From Channallabes apus (Eukaryota; Chordata; Actinopteri; Siluriformes; Clariidae), in assembly GCA_030522415.1 (NCBI GenBank), contig CM060112.1, positions 6,293,001 through 6,357,000 on the forward strand: a stretch of DNA of 64,000 nt, read 5' to 3'. Made by a program: the position numbers and the translations under genes. The first letter of the stretch is position 1; every line of letters starts with the position of its first letter. The notes beneath the pieces were generated by a model. It was not told the origin of the DNA. It saw only the letters and a program-made list of their open reading frames with translations, and did no database searches. Shown in pieces: positions 1 to 11,799 of this stretch.

Positions 1-812
1 ACGCGGCCAACGCACGCCTCATCTTCACAAGGTAATCAGTGCATTCAACAACACGCGCTCTGCACTTGGATCCACCACGCCCGTCCGGACCGTAACAATA
101 CATTAGAATACAAATTTTAATATACAGTATAGTAGTCTCAGTATATTATCAGTTAAATTTAAATGTACTTATTCATATGTATGTATATTTAGTGCACTAC
201 TCTCTTGTGCGTGCGCTCTTCTAGACTCATCTTTGGATGCATGAAAATCACTTTTGCTCGTTCAAGATAATTTATGTTTATCTGAGTTACCCTCTCACTC
301 TTCTGTGCGCTCACAACTGCAGCAGCGTTGTCTCTGCAACTATTCCAGCCAACCAGAGACTTGAATCGGAACCATGAATCGCGTCATCGCGTGCGTTAAT
401 TCATATCGTTATAATTTTATTTTCATCAGCAAAAGGTAAATTTAACGGTTTTTGTTAGGTAATTTGTCATTAATTACAAAATGTATTTTCTACTGTGTTA
501 TTGCTTAATCTTATGTACTTTGCTTGTGGTATAATGGCTCCGTAGCTCTCGGCCTGTTTTCAGTCTCTGTGTAACAGAATCAACACACCAGGTTTAAACT
601 AATACTATATTCTAATACTAATGTCTGCTTGTGTTCACAACAGTTTATATTTTTGTTTGTGTGTTTTGTGAACATGTTTTTGAACACAAATAAACTATAG
701 TAGTGCTTTTTTGTAACCTTGTGCAAATTAAATCTGTTGAACTCATGAATAAAATCTGCCTCATAATTACTGATGTAATGTGTTTCAAAAACATGTTATA
801 GTGTAGAAAATA
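1..812. other. No gene seen
   Basis: AT-rich DNA with no coding signal, splice pattern or repeat structure that I can support. It ends at the TA target site of the Tc1-like element beginning at 813. Confidence 0.5.
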
Positions 813-2416
813 CAAACCGGATTCCAAAGAAGTTGGGACACTAAACAAATTGTGAATAAAAACTGAATGCAATGATGTGGAGATGGCAAATGTCAATATT
901 TTATTCAGAATAGAACATGCAGTAGATGACAGATCAAAAGTTTAATCCGAGAAAATTTATCACTTTAAAGGAAAAATATGTTGATTCCAAATTTCACGGT
1001 GTCAACAAATCCCAAAAAAGTTGGGACAAGTAGCAATAAGAGGCTGGAAAAAGTAAATTTGAGCATAACGAAGAGCTGGAAGACCAATTAACAGTAATTA
1101 GGTTAATTGGCAACATGATTGGGTATAAAAAGAGTTTCTCAGAGTGGCAGTGTCTCTCAGAAGCCAAGATGGGTAGAGGATCACCAATTCCCACAATGTT
1201 GCGCAGAAAGATAGTGGAGTAATATCAGAAAGGTGTTACCCAGCAAAAAATTGCAAAGACTTTGCAGTTATCATCATCAACTGTGCATAATATCATCCGA
1301 AGATTCAGAGAATCTGGAACAATCTCTGTGCGTAAGGGTCAAGGGCGTAAAACCATACTGGATGCCCGTGATCTCCGGGCCCTTAAACGACACTGCACCA
1401 CAAACAGGAATGCTACTGTAAAGGAAATCACAGAATGGGCTCAGGAATACAGTACTTCCAGAAACCGTTGTCAGTGAACACAATCCACCGTGCCGTCCGC
1501 CGTTGCCAGCTGAAACTCTACAGTGCAAAGAAGAAGCCATTTCTAAGCAAGATCCACAAGCACAGACGTTTTCATTGGGTCAGGGATCATTTAAAATGGA
1601 GTGTGGCAAAATGGAAGACTGTTCTGTGGTCAGACGAGTCACGATTCAAAGTTTTTGTTGGAAATGTGGGACGCCATGTCATCCGGACCAAAGAGGACAA
1701 GGACAACCCAAGTTGTTATCAACGCTCAGTTCAGAAGCCTGCATCTCTAATGGTATGGGGTTGCATGAGTGCGTGTGGCATGGGCAGCTTGCATGTCTGG
1801 AAAGGCACCATCAATGCAGAAAAATCTATTCATGTTCTAGAACAGCATATGCTCCCATCCAGACGTCATCTCTTTCAGGGAAGACCCTGCATTTTTCAAC
1901 AAGATAATGCCAGACCACATTCTGCATCAATCACAACATCATGGCTGCGTAGGAGAAGGATCCGGGTACTGAAATGGCCAGTCTGCAGTCCAGATCTTTC
2001 CCCTATAGAGAACATTTGGCGCATCATAAAGAGGAAGGTGCGACAAAGAAGGCCCAAGATGATTGAACAGTTAGAGGCCTGTATTAGACAAGAATGGGAG
2101 AGCATTCCTATTTCTAAACTTGAGAAACTGGTCTCCTCGGTCACCAGACGTCTGTTGAGTGTTGTAAGAAGAAGGGGAGATGCCACACAGTGGTGAAAAT
2201 GGCCTTGTCCCAACTTTTTTGGGATTTGTTGACACCATGACATTTTGATTCACCATATTTTTCCCTTAAAATGATACATTTTCTCAGTTTAAACTTTTGT
2301 TCCGTGATTTATGTTCTATTCTGTATAAAATATTGACATTTGCCATCTCCACATCATTGCATTCAGTTTTTATTCACAATTTGTTTAGTGTCCCAACTTT
2401 TTTGGAATCCGGTTTG
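813..2416 (+). mobile_element. Tc1-like DNA transposon, copy 1 of family A
   Basis: The element is 1604 bp, bounded by TA dinucleotides at 811-812 and 2417-2418, as expected for Tc1/mariner insertion. The inverted repeats begin CAAACCGGATTCC and run about 100 bp at each end. A second, truncated copy of the same family lies at 45441-46180 in the opposite orientation. The internal transposase is broken, so this copy cannot supply its own enzyme. Family membership is inferred from the TA target, the inverted repeats and the DD34E transposase. Confidence 0.93.
1169..2196 (+). pseudogene. Tc1-like transposase (broken)
   Basis: This encoded the cut-and-paste transposase of the surrounding element. 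An N-terminal helix-turn-helix region is visible around 1223-1420, with residues such as KGVTQQKIAKTL and STVHNIIRRF. The DDE core follows, with D in LWSDESRF, D in FQQDNARPH and E in SPIENIW. I count 34 residues between the second D and the E, so it is DD34E. Two lesions are visible: an in-frame TAA at 1220-1222 shortly after the likely ATG at 1169, and a frame change near 1450 that separates the DNA-binding part from the catalytic part. The catalytic half remains open from 1435 to 2196. It is dead as an intact gene, although the DDE residues survive. Confidence 0.9.
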
Positions 2417-2924
2417 TACATTTAGCATTTGTAAATTATTCTAAACACCTTTACTGTACTGGTAAGTATAGGTAGTATACTGTAGTATAGGAGGTTGTGT
2501 GTACTGTATGATACAATAAAGTATATTTGTATTAACCACTAAGTGTACTTTTTTTAGTATTTGTAATTGTCCAGAAGTATACTGTAACAGCATGCTACTG
2601 CTGCAATAAGAATATACTCATAGTATATTAATCATGTATTTGTAATACAGTAAAAATATCTGTAATGTACTTATAATACATTAAATATATACTTACATTG
2701 TATTACAAATACACTTAGTACAAACAAACTTACAATAAGAATGACTGTATATTGTTAATATACTGTAGGCTACAGGGTTTAATTATTTTTTTTAATACAG
2801 TTTTGGTTGTTGGTGTGGCTTGTGATTTTTGTTCATTTAAAAATGTACTGTACCTTGGCTCAAAAAGGTTGAAAAACATTGACATGGATTAACCTATTTA
2901 TGAAATGCCGGGCAAATTTATTGC
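2417..2924. other. AT-rich spacer, no gene seen
   Basis: The stretch is rich in short imperfect motifs resembling agtatactgta and taatacagta. I see no coding potential or recognised element. Confidence 0.4.
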
Positions 2925-3392
2925 AGTGATAAGCTCTTCTTCTCACTGTTTGATTACACAATGCACTTGGATTGTTTTTTTTTTTCCTTTCTAGGAAAAT
3001 ACTGGAGTGTTCAGGTTATAGTGCATCTTTCATTCTTACACACCTACAGTAACTAACTAACTCGCATAAAGACAAATACTCACATGCAGAACGCTGATAT
3101 TAAACACCCATACACCTTCATTTGATTGTTTACACTCTGTACCTGACCTGACGCTCATTATTATGTGAGAAATTTTAAAGTGTTTTGCATTGCACTGATG
3201 TAGTTTACATATTTCTCTTGCTGTACAACTCTATCTAATGAAGGCAAAAGGGGAAGTTACTGTATTACTGCATCACATTCTATTTAAAACGCAGATGAAG
3301 ACACAGAGTACACTCACAGAGCAGGACAGAGACAGTATCAGTGTGTCAGAACAGGAGCTTAAATATCGTTCTGAAGTGGAGTTGGTGTGGAG
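2925..3392 (+). promoter_or_regulatory. Promoter region of CD300-like gene A
   Basis: This flank is shared with the upstream regions of genes B (28100-28432) and C (34250-34912), so it belongs to the duplicated unit. A purine-rich motif AAAAGGGGAAGTTA starts at 3247 and matches the general form of PU.1/ETS sites that drive myeloid genes. A TATA-like TATTTAAA lies at 3281-3288. The conserved block CAGAGCAGGACAGAGACAGTA follows and probably belongs to the 5' untranslated region. The promoter role is inferred from conservation and position. Confidence 0.6.
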
Positions 3393-6300
3393 ATGTGTGA
3401 GTGTGAACTCAGGATGAAGATCCTCCTCATCTTCACCCTCTGTCTGATCTCAGGTAAAGAAATGCACTTCAGAATAATCCTCACTCTCAGCAGCAGTGTT
3501 ACATGAAGGAACACTGAGATGGATGCTTGATGTTTTGTTAGACGGAGGAGGTTATAAGGCAGTAACAGGATATTCAGGAGGAGGAGTCCTTATCAAGTGC
3601 GAGTATGATATAAAATACACACAAAAAAATACATATTCCTTTAATGATTTAGGACCAATTTGTTGTTACAAAATAAATGCTAATGATGGTTGGACAAACC
3701 AGTGTGGAGCTGATCCACAATCAGTGAAGGTGGAACTGAAGGCAACAGGTGAGTTAATACCATATACAATACCTTTTGATAATTTTTTTTCAGCTCTAGT
3801 ATGAAAAGTAGAGATGGAAAATACAAAGGACCAACATCATATCATACATCATTACCTTACTTAAGTAATAATTTTAGAAAAATTTTACTTAAACATTTTT
3901 TTAGTAATAATAATAGTAAGGTAATGATTTAAAGTTTTTTTTTTTTTTTTTCATAGCTGAGAAACCAATTTCTTACTATACATTTCTTACTATAAATAAA
4001 CTCTTACTTAAATCCATTAATTTTTTATACCTGCTTATTGAGGTCACCTGTTCATTGAGAAGTGTTAACTTTTCTTGTATATTCTTTGTTTTTTATACAA
4101 ATATACTGTATAACACACTTTATGTTGTTACTAAGAGCAAGATTTGAGCATCAGCTGTAATGGCCTAGCATCCCTCATGAGTGACCTCACCGTTTTCTGC
4201 ATGAGCCTGCAAACTGCTGATCGTTATGTTAAAGAATGTGAAAATGTTAATGAGGGGAAATTCTCTCTTTGTTATGACACAAAAACACATACCTTGAGTG
4301 TGAGTATTAGAAATATAACTGAGCGAGACTCTGGAGAATACTGGTGTGGAGCTGAAGCATCTGGAAAATCTGTTGATGGAAAGGTTTATTTCACATTGTT
4401 CAACCTGACAGTTACTGGTGAGTTTGTAGAGACACACACACAAATGACTATTTTCTCATTACAACAGTTTGAGTCAATGCACATCCTAACCATGACTAGT
4501 CTGTAATATTATTGGACATTTGATGAATATAACAATAATATTCAATTCAATTTTATTTGTATAGCGCTTTAAACAATTGACATTATCTCAAAACAGCTTT
4601 ACACTATCAAAAGAATTAATAGCAGGAGAAATAGAGCAGTTACATTTAGAATTTCCACATGAATGATGTAGCTGATAGTATCTGTCAGCCTTCTGAGTTA
4701 CTTTCAGGTTAAATGATGTAAAGAAGCAGCAGCGTCCTGTGATTTATCAGATGTACAGAAGGCACAGTTGTCTGTATTTCTAAAGTTTTAAACATACAGA
4801 ATGTTGACTTTATTGTGTTGAATCTGTTCTGCTAGATTCACTCTCTTAATGCCATTCATTATCTAACTAAACTTTTACTGCTTAACATCCATGTGTTTCA
4901 CTTTCAACAGCAAAACCAACACATCCTTCACCATCATCAACTTCTCCTCCAGCAGGTGATTTTGCTCAGACACACATTTCCCCATAAGTCAAACTACATA
5001 ATTTTGATTTAATCTTTTTGCTAATGAATGATCAGAATGAAGGTTAAAGTGATTATTTTCCAGAATTTCCAGCTTCCATTGTGATCGCTGTGTCTGTAAT
5101 CTTGCTGTTGCTCCTGATTGCATTCATATTCCTTATTTTGATTCTGCAAAAAAGATGCAGGATGAAAGGTACCCATACACACACCACACATAATAAAATG
5201 TTTAATATGTTAAATTTCATGTAACTGGTTGGTTCAGGCAGTACAGTGACACAGGAGTAATATTACTGTCCAGCCTCAGCTCAGGTTACAGTTTTGCATT
5301 TCTAAGCTCCCACAATGCATTTAGTGTTTATATTAAATAAACAAATGATTCATGGCTGATTCTCCAGCTTATAATTTTTCATGTGTTTTAATGGAATCAA
5401 AAATCTGTTTACTTTAGTAACCTTATGGCTTATGGCTCATGCTGTGGTATACAGAGATGCAGTAATTTTTTTTCTCAGCATTTACTGTAAATATTTCTTT
5501 ATACCTTTGCTTTATGCACATTGCTTTTGTTTCACGTTTCAAGCGAAGCAGGCTTCAGTGCTTTTTAGTTGCAGTATGCACATCCACAGTAGCTCTTCCT
5601 TGTTCCCCGAGTTCCCTGGCATGAACTCCACGTTTCCCACAACCCTACACAAGATAAGCAACATAACGAACAGACAGATTGATGAACAAATGGTTCATGA
5701 CTGATGTTCCACATGCTTTAACTTAGATGGAAAGGATTCAGATTTGTGCTTAATTGTCATGGTGTTGTGTGTGTCTGTGTGAATTAAATACTCAGTAGAA
5801 TCAGTAAATTGCTTGTACAAATTCATTAGGAGAAAAAATTACACGGTATTCCAGATGAACATAGATGAGAACAGATCTATACACAATACAGATTAATGAA
5901 TACACTACAGGATTCCTAGTTATCATAAAATCATCATAAAAAGTAATAACTGTCTATTTATTTCAGCAGGTATGGTTTCTGTTGGCAAGTGTTGTGTCCA
6001 GTGCTCGGGAAACAACCAGGAGGTAACTGCCTTCACCAGTGCACATGTGTGTGTTCAGTATGAAAATATGTTCTCTGTTAAGAAGAAAAAGCTAATAAAC
6101 ATTTACCCTATTTTGTTTCTGTTTTTGTGCTTTCTGTCCTTAAGAATGAAGAGAATAAAGACACCAGGCAACTTTGTGCATCAGATGTTGATATGTTCAC
6201 CATTTCCCCCTCTCAAATACCCACAGCCCCCTCTGATGCTTCTCAAACTGTTTATGACAACATACTGTTACCCACAAAACCCTGTGTTTCCACTATTTAT

Positions 6301-6540
6301 TGTACTGCTGAATTACCCACAATCCTCCCTGATCAGGCCATCAGCGCCACAGCTCAGTTACCCACAGATCACCCAGCGTCCTCAGTCAGTGCTGCTCAGC
6401 AGTCAGGTGGAGAATCTGTTACAGGTCCTGTTTATGCAGCAGTGAGATCCATCACTAAAGTCACCAGCTCGAATTCTACAGTCCCAAAGATAATCATCGA
6501 TAAGGAAGAGATCTCGTGTGACAACGAATCACAGCCATGA
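3393..6540 (+). CDS. CD300/CMRF35-like (pIgR-like) inhibitory-type receptor, gene A (spliced)
   Basis: This is a predicted leukocyte surface receptor. Exons read from splice signals are 3393-3453 (signal peptide [13 protein letters not shown]), 3542-3748 (first Ig, only 69 codons), 4136-4417 (second Ig), 4911-4955 (Ser/Pro stalk), 5064-5168 (membrane span), 5967-6022 and 6145-6540 (cytoplasmic). All join in phase to 383 codons plus stop. An in-frame second ATG at 3414 would remove seven residues. The second Ig has ISC, the DSGEYWCG signature and NIT and NLT glycosylation sequons. The membrane span has no charged residue, so pairing with an adaptor such as DAP12 is not suggested. The tail has TVYDNI, which fits an ITSM, and PVYAAV. 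The stalk acceptor appears shifted compared with gene C. The first Ig lacks roughly the C' to F strands of a normal V domain. Family assignment is firm; the exact orthologue is not known. Confidence 0.82.
4538..4620 (+). repeat. Fragment of interspersed repeat family R1
   Basis: This intronic piece carries the TTCAATTTTATTTGTATAGCGC start and the CAAAACAGCTTTACAC block seen again at 10081, 31985 (inverted) and 40019. The repeat is common in fish genomes, but I cannot assign it to a class. Confidence 0.7.
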
Positions 6541-6882
6541 TTTCAAGCTTATCATCAGCAGAACTCACAACTTGCATCAGAAACTTGTTGGCTGCGTTTG
6601 TATAACCTTTATTAAAACGTGTTCTCCACCTCTGTACATCCACACACTACATGGAGCGATCACTGTCTACAGTAGATAAGACCCAGTAAAGATAACTGCA
6701 TCAGAGTTAAAGTGGCTGTATTTGACTATAAAGACTTTCTGACCATCTTACCAATAGTTTAAGCTTGTACTTTCTACTGCAATGCATACTTAGATTCTGA
6801 TTATGTGAGATTGTTTATGATTTATGAATCATAACTTACATTTACACTGCAGTCAAAAGTGACCTGTATCCAATTTACTGGC

Positions 6883-6885
<3 letters not shown>
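6541..6885 (+). other. 3' untranslated region and flank of gene A
   Basis: An ATTAAA that could serve as poly(A) signal lies at 6611-6616, about 70 bp after the stop codon. The flank resembles the sequence downstream of gene C. Confidence 0.45.
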
Positions 6886-6947
<62 letters not shown>

Positions 6948-6966
6948 AAAATATATATATATATAT
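6886..6966. repeat. (TA)n microsatellite
   Basis: A run of TA dinucleotides is interrupted once by an A tract. The overlapping reading frames of alternating Tyr and Ile are artefacts. Confidence 0.97.
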
Positions 6967-7794
6967 GGGTCTTTTTTTAGAATTGAAAAGATCAGATTCG
7001 ATGTGGTTTGGGCTGTTCACACTGTTCACATTTGGACAAAAACACAATGAAATAGCAGATACTGTATGTGCCACTTTGGCTGTTAGTGTGAATGTAACCT
7101 TCCTCCCAATATTGGTGACAGGTGCATCTTTAGCTTAAGTTTCATTTTCAAAGCTATAAAGGATGGACTGTGTAGAACGTAGTACACTTCTTTAGTATCA
7201 TTCGGTATTGTCTTTCTTAATAATTGCAGATTTGGGGTATTTACTTATGGTTTAATAATTGTGTATTTTCATCTATTTATAGTGATTTCTAAAGAAAGAC
7301 CAATACAAGTTTTGCATTTAGAATGTTACTTTGTACAACTGGTTAATTTTATTTTTTGTAAAATCATTGTCGCATTTAAGAATGAATGTTAGTTTTTTGC
7401 CAGAATTACACACTTAACTTTTTAACTATTTGTATTTTAATTCATATACTTCTACACCAATCATCAATTACATTAAAGTCATTGCCATTATAGTCACCTG
7501 GGTATTGGGTTCCTCTTGTGCCACTTGGGTGGCTCTGGTTTCTCGGGGTGACTGACCGACTGGTATTTGACTGATATATTAGTGGCGGATCCATTAAGTG
7601 CTGTGTGTCGTTGGTGGGGAGTGGACTTGTTTGTCCAGTACATTGTGTGGCTGCTTGATGAGATTGAGATATGAAGAGTCTGTGTGTACAAATGTAATTA
7701 TGTATAAGTTAAATATATAATAACTCCATGTCCATTTCTGCACCTGTCTATTTCCTGTTAGCATGCATTTACTTCTATCCAGTGACGGAAACTT
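6967..7794. other. No gene seen; repeat segment near 7480-7560
   Basis: No coding signal is supported. The segment around 7480-7560 (TTCCTCTTGTGCCACTTG) recurs near 49170-49250 downstream of gene C. It is either part of the duplicated unit or a dispersed repeat. Confidence 0.5.
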
Positions 7795-7850
7795 AGAAAG
7801 CACTTTTTGTAAGTCGTCCTGGATAAGAGCGCCTGCCAAATGTCTAAATG
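7795..7850 (+). repeat. SINE-type tail fragment
   Basis: The motif AAGTCGTCCTGGATAAGAGC followed by AAATGTAAATGT is the tail found on the SINE at 36205-36410. No tRNA-like head is visible here. Confidence 0.6.
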
Positions 7851-7975
7851 TAAATGTACTTCCTTGTGTTTATTTCTGCTTATTTATCATTGATCTTTAC
7901 AGTGTTTAGTTTCACCAACAATGTGTGCTTTGTTTGTTTACAGTATATTTAATTTTTTTTCCTCCTAATTCTGGT

Positions 7976-8283
7976 TGTGGTGACACAGCAGCTTAGAGGT
8001 TAGGCTGGGAATGGTTTGCATGTTCTCCCCCTGCTAGGTGGGTGTCCCCCAGGTACTCAGGTTTCCTCCTACAGTCCAAAGACACAAGGTATCGGCTGAT
8101 TGGTGTTTCCAATCTGCCTGTAGTGTGTAATCGGGTGTCTGAGTGTTTGTGTTTCTGCTTTGCAATGGATTGGTACCACATCCTGGGCACCCTGCTTTGT
8201 ACCCTCAGCTCCATGGAAACATGACTATGCATGGCCATGACACTGTACAGAATAACCGCTATCGATAATGGATGCATAAATTG
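7976..8283 (+). repeat. Decayed SINE, same family as 27025-27385
   Basis: It shares GTTTGCATGTTCTCC, TTTCCTCC..ACAGTCCAAAGACA and GCAATGGATTGG with the better preserved copy at 27025-27385. The tRNA-like head is poorly preserved. Confidence 0.7.
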
Positions 8284-8690
8284 CACTCTGCTGCAGTATT
8301 ATGTTTGGCTGACATTTGCCCGTTGTCTGTTATATTATTGTCAGTTAGTGAATAGAACAATGTGAGAACAAATAGAGAAGTTACCTCAAAATATAGAAGT
8401 TGATATTGTTCTTTTGAACTTCTCACTTCTGTCTTTTCAGTGCTGTGATAAGCAGCTTTTTTTTTTAAGTTTAAGGTGTGTTACCTGTTCTTCCCATACA
8501 AATGTTTTTATTTTTTTCCCCCATATATAGAAGTTAAAAGCAGTCAGTGTTTCCGAAGTTACAGAAATACAAAATGTACACAGAATTCCGTTGATTATGT
8601 TGTGCTATCTGTAATATACAGTTCAAATTCTTTTTCCTTTTTGCATATTTGTCATGCGTAAATGATTCAAACAAATTGTAAGAGGCAGTG
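8284..8690. other. No gene seen
   Basis: AT-rich DNA without a supported feature. Confidence 0.4.
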
Positions 8691-8691
8691 G

Positions 8692-8880
8692 TGGCTCAGT
8701 GTGTTAAGGCCCTGAGTGATCAGAGGTCTGCGGTTCGATCCACTACTGTAGGTTGCCACTGTTGTGCCCTTGAGCAAGACTCTTAACCCTTTCTGCTCCA
8801 GGGGCGCTGTATCATGGCTGACCTTGCCCTCTGACTCCAGTTATGCTGGGATATGCGAAGAAAGAATTTCACTGTACAAT
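8692..8880 (+). repeat. tRNA-derived SINE
   Basis: An A-box-like GTGGCTCAGTGTGTTAAGG and a B-box-like GGTTCGATCC are followed by the fish SINE body CCTTGAGCAAGACTCTTAACCC. It abuts the left inverted repeat of the nested Tc1-like element. Confidence 0.75.
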
Positions 8881-9229
8881 GTGCTAAATATATTATTAGG
8901 TTAATGTAAGTGAAGAAAAACAAATATTAGTCTGTACAAAAAAATAGCAGTGTGGAGTTCAATTAGAGTAGGTAAATTATTCTGTGAAAAACAGGTGTCA
9001 AACAAGTTCCCCTTATTTAAGGATAAATGCAGAAAAGGTTGTACTGTGCATTTAAAAAACGAGGAAAGAATGGTGATGTGGACAAATGGAAGGAGGAAGG
9101 AAACGGAGACATCAGTTTTCGTTATTTTACAAAATCTGAATATATTCAGTAAATGTATGAATTATACTCAAAGTATTAAATCCAACTATGAAGCCTGATT
9201 TAATTGGTACCATCTAACTTTTTATTTTC

Positions 9230-9840
9230 TATTTATTTTCTATTTTGCTGGCGAAATACATTTTAGGCAGAGGCGTCTGCTCGGTCTTGTTATTTTGTTT
9301 TTTAAACATCAGCGAAACCGGTTTGATAACTTGACACCTATCGTGAATGAAAGATGAGAAGAGGCATTATAGTAACTGTGTTCATCTTGGAGCGCACTGT
9401 CGCGTTGTATTCAGCGAATAGACTATGTATATATTTGTTTGTTGCATTTCAGGGGGAGTATGTCTGCAGTTTCATCGATAAATCTGCTCATACCTGCCCG
9501 CCCGTTTATCAGCCTTTTGATCAACGGCACTCACTTTCACTTTGCAAAAGGCAGTGTTTATTATTTACAGTATATTTAAAGTGCATACACACACTCATCA
9601 TGAAAGATCAAAGATTACCTGAAATTTACCTGAAATTCCGTCTCCACCTGGCACGGTCGTTAGGAAGGGGGTTGTGATCACAACTAGGCTTGCAATTTGC
9701 TTGTTCTATGAACAGTATACTAAGCTGTTTATAAAGTAGACAATGTTCTTTTCCTTTAATTTTGTAATCTTTCTCGTGTTCTGTACAATGTATATTCATT
9801 TCTTTTATGAATTACTGTAAATAAACTTCATATGCAGTTG
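9230..9840. repeat. Unclassified interspersed repeat family R3
   Basis: Motifs AAACCGGTTTGATAACTT, CCTTTTGATCAACGG and TTTCACTTTGCAAAAGGCAG recur in related form near 25010-25150, 25600-25690, 56050-56110, 56570-56700 and 57600-57850, in both orientations. No coding region is seen and I cannot assign a class. Confidence 0.5.
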
Positions 9841-10080
9841 ATTAGCCAGAAAGGACTTTTATGTTTTTTTGTGTGCTAAACTAAATATAAAAAGTATTAT
9901 AGCATGCATATTTATACATTTGGAATCTGCATCTACAGTTTCATGTATAGAATTAGTTTCAGCTGAAACTCATGATCAATGGTTTAGGTTAGTGTTAATT
10001 TGTTTCAGTCAAATTTAACAATAGACTATGGCACTCTCTTGAGAGGGGATTGGAAGATGTTATTAATTTATTTATTCTCT

Positions 10081-10390
10081 ACAATTCAATTCAATTCAAT
10101 TTTATTTGTATAGCGCTTTTAACAATTGACATTGTCTCAAAACAGCTTTACACAATCAAAAGAATTATTTAAGTTTGTATGGAATGTGAATGTGTATGAA
10201 TCAAAATGTTCAGATATTCCCTGGCGAGCAAGCCCGAGGGCGACAGTGGCAAGGAAAAACTCCCTGAGACGGTAATAGGAAGAAACCTTGAGAGGAACCA
10301 GACTCGACAGGGAACCCATCCTCATCTGGGTGAAACAGATAGCAGGAAATGATCTGCATTTATACAGTGTTAAGTGTTAGGTTCAGCTAA
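10081..10390 (+). repeat. Interspersed repeat family R1, partial
   Basis: It starts with iterated TTCAA and TTTTATTTGTATAGCGC. It matches 40019-40320 closely, including GGCAAGGAAAAACTCCCTGAGA and GAGAGGAACCAGACTC, but stops before the second half of that copy. Confidence 0.8.
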
Positions 10391-10942
10391 TAATTCAGTA
10401 CAAGGGCACTAACTGCACAGACCAAACTGTTATCTTCTTGAACTGTTATAAAAATTCTAAATATAAACAAACAAAATACAGCTTTTTTTCTCAGCGGTAA
10501 ACGGAAAAGTGAAGTTGTTCAGCTGTTTAGTGTTACTATGCAGATGTAACCCCATGTAGTTACCGAAATCTTCGATTTATTTCTCATTGAGTGACTACCA
10601 CACATCACTTCCACATTTCCACATTCCCGAATAGGTGCATGGTCCGTTGCCTAGCAAAACCGAACAAATGAGGCATAATCGTGGTGTTTGCTTCGGTTAT
10701 GACATAGCATAGTTTATTATCTGCTGTGGTAGATTCAAACCCAATAATACAGTTTTATATCCTCAAGAGGGGTCATTACATTGTTTTAGCATAGATCTGC
10801 TCCATCTAAAGCACTGTCATGCTAAAAAATCATCCGACAGTTCAGAAGCTTCAAATAGAATGAACGAACTAATGAATTCTCTCAAAACGTTATAAAATTC
10901 AGTAGAGCTAAATCCCTAAATCTCCTTATAAAATATCACTGA
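10391..10942. other. No gene seen
   Basis: AT-rich DNA between an R1 repeat and the LTR element. No feature is supported. Confidence 0.4.
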
Positions 10943-10947
10943 CTATC

Positions 10948-11799
10948 TGTCACGGTCGAACACCAGATGGCGCCAAACTCCAAGACTCCATTTTGTTTCT
11001 GTTCTGTTTCAGTTTGGTTTTGAACTCCGTTTCCCAGAGTGCACCTCGGTCAGGTAATAGGAGCACACCTGATCGAGGTTAGCAGACTAATCAGTGCAAA
11101 GATAAATAGACTTTTGTTTCCTTTGTTCTGGGTCGGGCATCTGTTTTGTTACGGCAATGCTAAGTGGGTGTTTTGTTCTCGGTGTCATGCCACTCCCCCT
11201 TGATCTTGGTTTGTGTTGTTCTGTGTTTTGGTTCAGCTCTGTGTTTTGTCTAGCTCTATGTTTAGTTTAGCTCTATGTTTAGTCTAGCTCCATGTTTTGT
11301 CTAGTTCTATGTTTAGTTTAGCTCTATGTTTAGTCTAGCTCTGTGTTTGGTATCGCTCTATGTTTGGTTTAGCTCTAAGTTTAGTTTAGCTTCATGTTTA
11401 GTCTAGCTCTGTGTTTTGTATAGCTCTGTGTTTTGTATAGCTCTGTGTTTTGTATAGCTCTGTGTTTTGTATAGCTCTGTGTTTGCTTTAGCCCTGTGTC
11501 TTGTTTAACTCTATGTTTAGTCTACTCTGTGTGTTAGGTTAGCTCCGTGTGTTAGGTTAGCTCCGTGTGTTAGGTTAGCTCCGTGTGTTAGGTTAGCTCC
11601 GTGTGTTAGGTTAGCTCCATGTCTAGGTTAGCTCCATGTTTGGTTTAGTCCGTGTGTTCGGTTCAGCTCTGTGTGTTAGTTCAGTTTGAGTCCTGTTTGT
11701 ATATGTTCACATTTTGGTTCCTTTATTAAAAACCCCTTTTTCACTCTATCACCTCCGCCTCCATGTCTTCTCAAAACCCCACACGAGCACCCCGTTACA
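10948..11799 (+). repeat. 5' LTR of the 10948-14633 element
   Basis: It is 852 bp. The first 280 bp hold the promoter and the probable RNA start at 11130. From about 11230 to 11690 there is a degenerate minisatellite built on AGCTCTATGTTTAGT-like units, including runs of TAGCTCTGTGTTTTGTA and GTGTGTTAGGTTAGCTCC. ATTAAA at 11725-11730 may be the poly(A) signal, implying a long R region and a very short U5. Confidence 0.92.
11102..11140 (+). promoter_or_regulatory. LTR TATA box and predicted RNA start
   Basis: ATAAATA lies at 11102-11108. The sequence GGGTCGGGCAT at 11130-11140 begins 28 bp downstream, where transcription would start. GGTCGGGCAT is complementary to the bases just after the LTR (11802-11811), as in Tf1/sushi-type self-primed elements. 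The start site is an inference. Confidence 0.65.

Noticed and set aside
1896..2256. Minus-strand frames within Tc1 family A
   Set aside because: They are antisense to the transposase catalytic core.
5381..5704. A 107-codon plus-strand frame inside gene A
   Set aside because: It lies in the intron between membrane and tail exons, has no recognised domain and no counterpart in gene C.
6853..7074. Frames of alternating Tyr and Ile on both strands
   Set aside because: They are translations of a (TA)n microsatellite.
8692..8760. A tRNA-like head with A and B boxes
   Set aside because: No cloverleaf can be drawn with a good acceptor stem and SINE body sequence follows. Likewise at 24618, 27025 and 36205.
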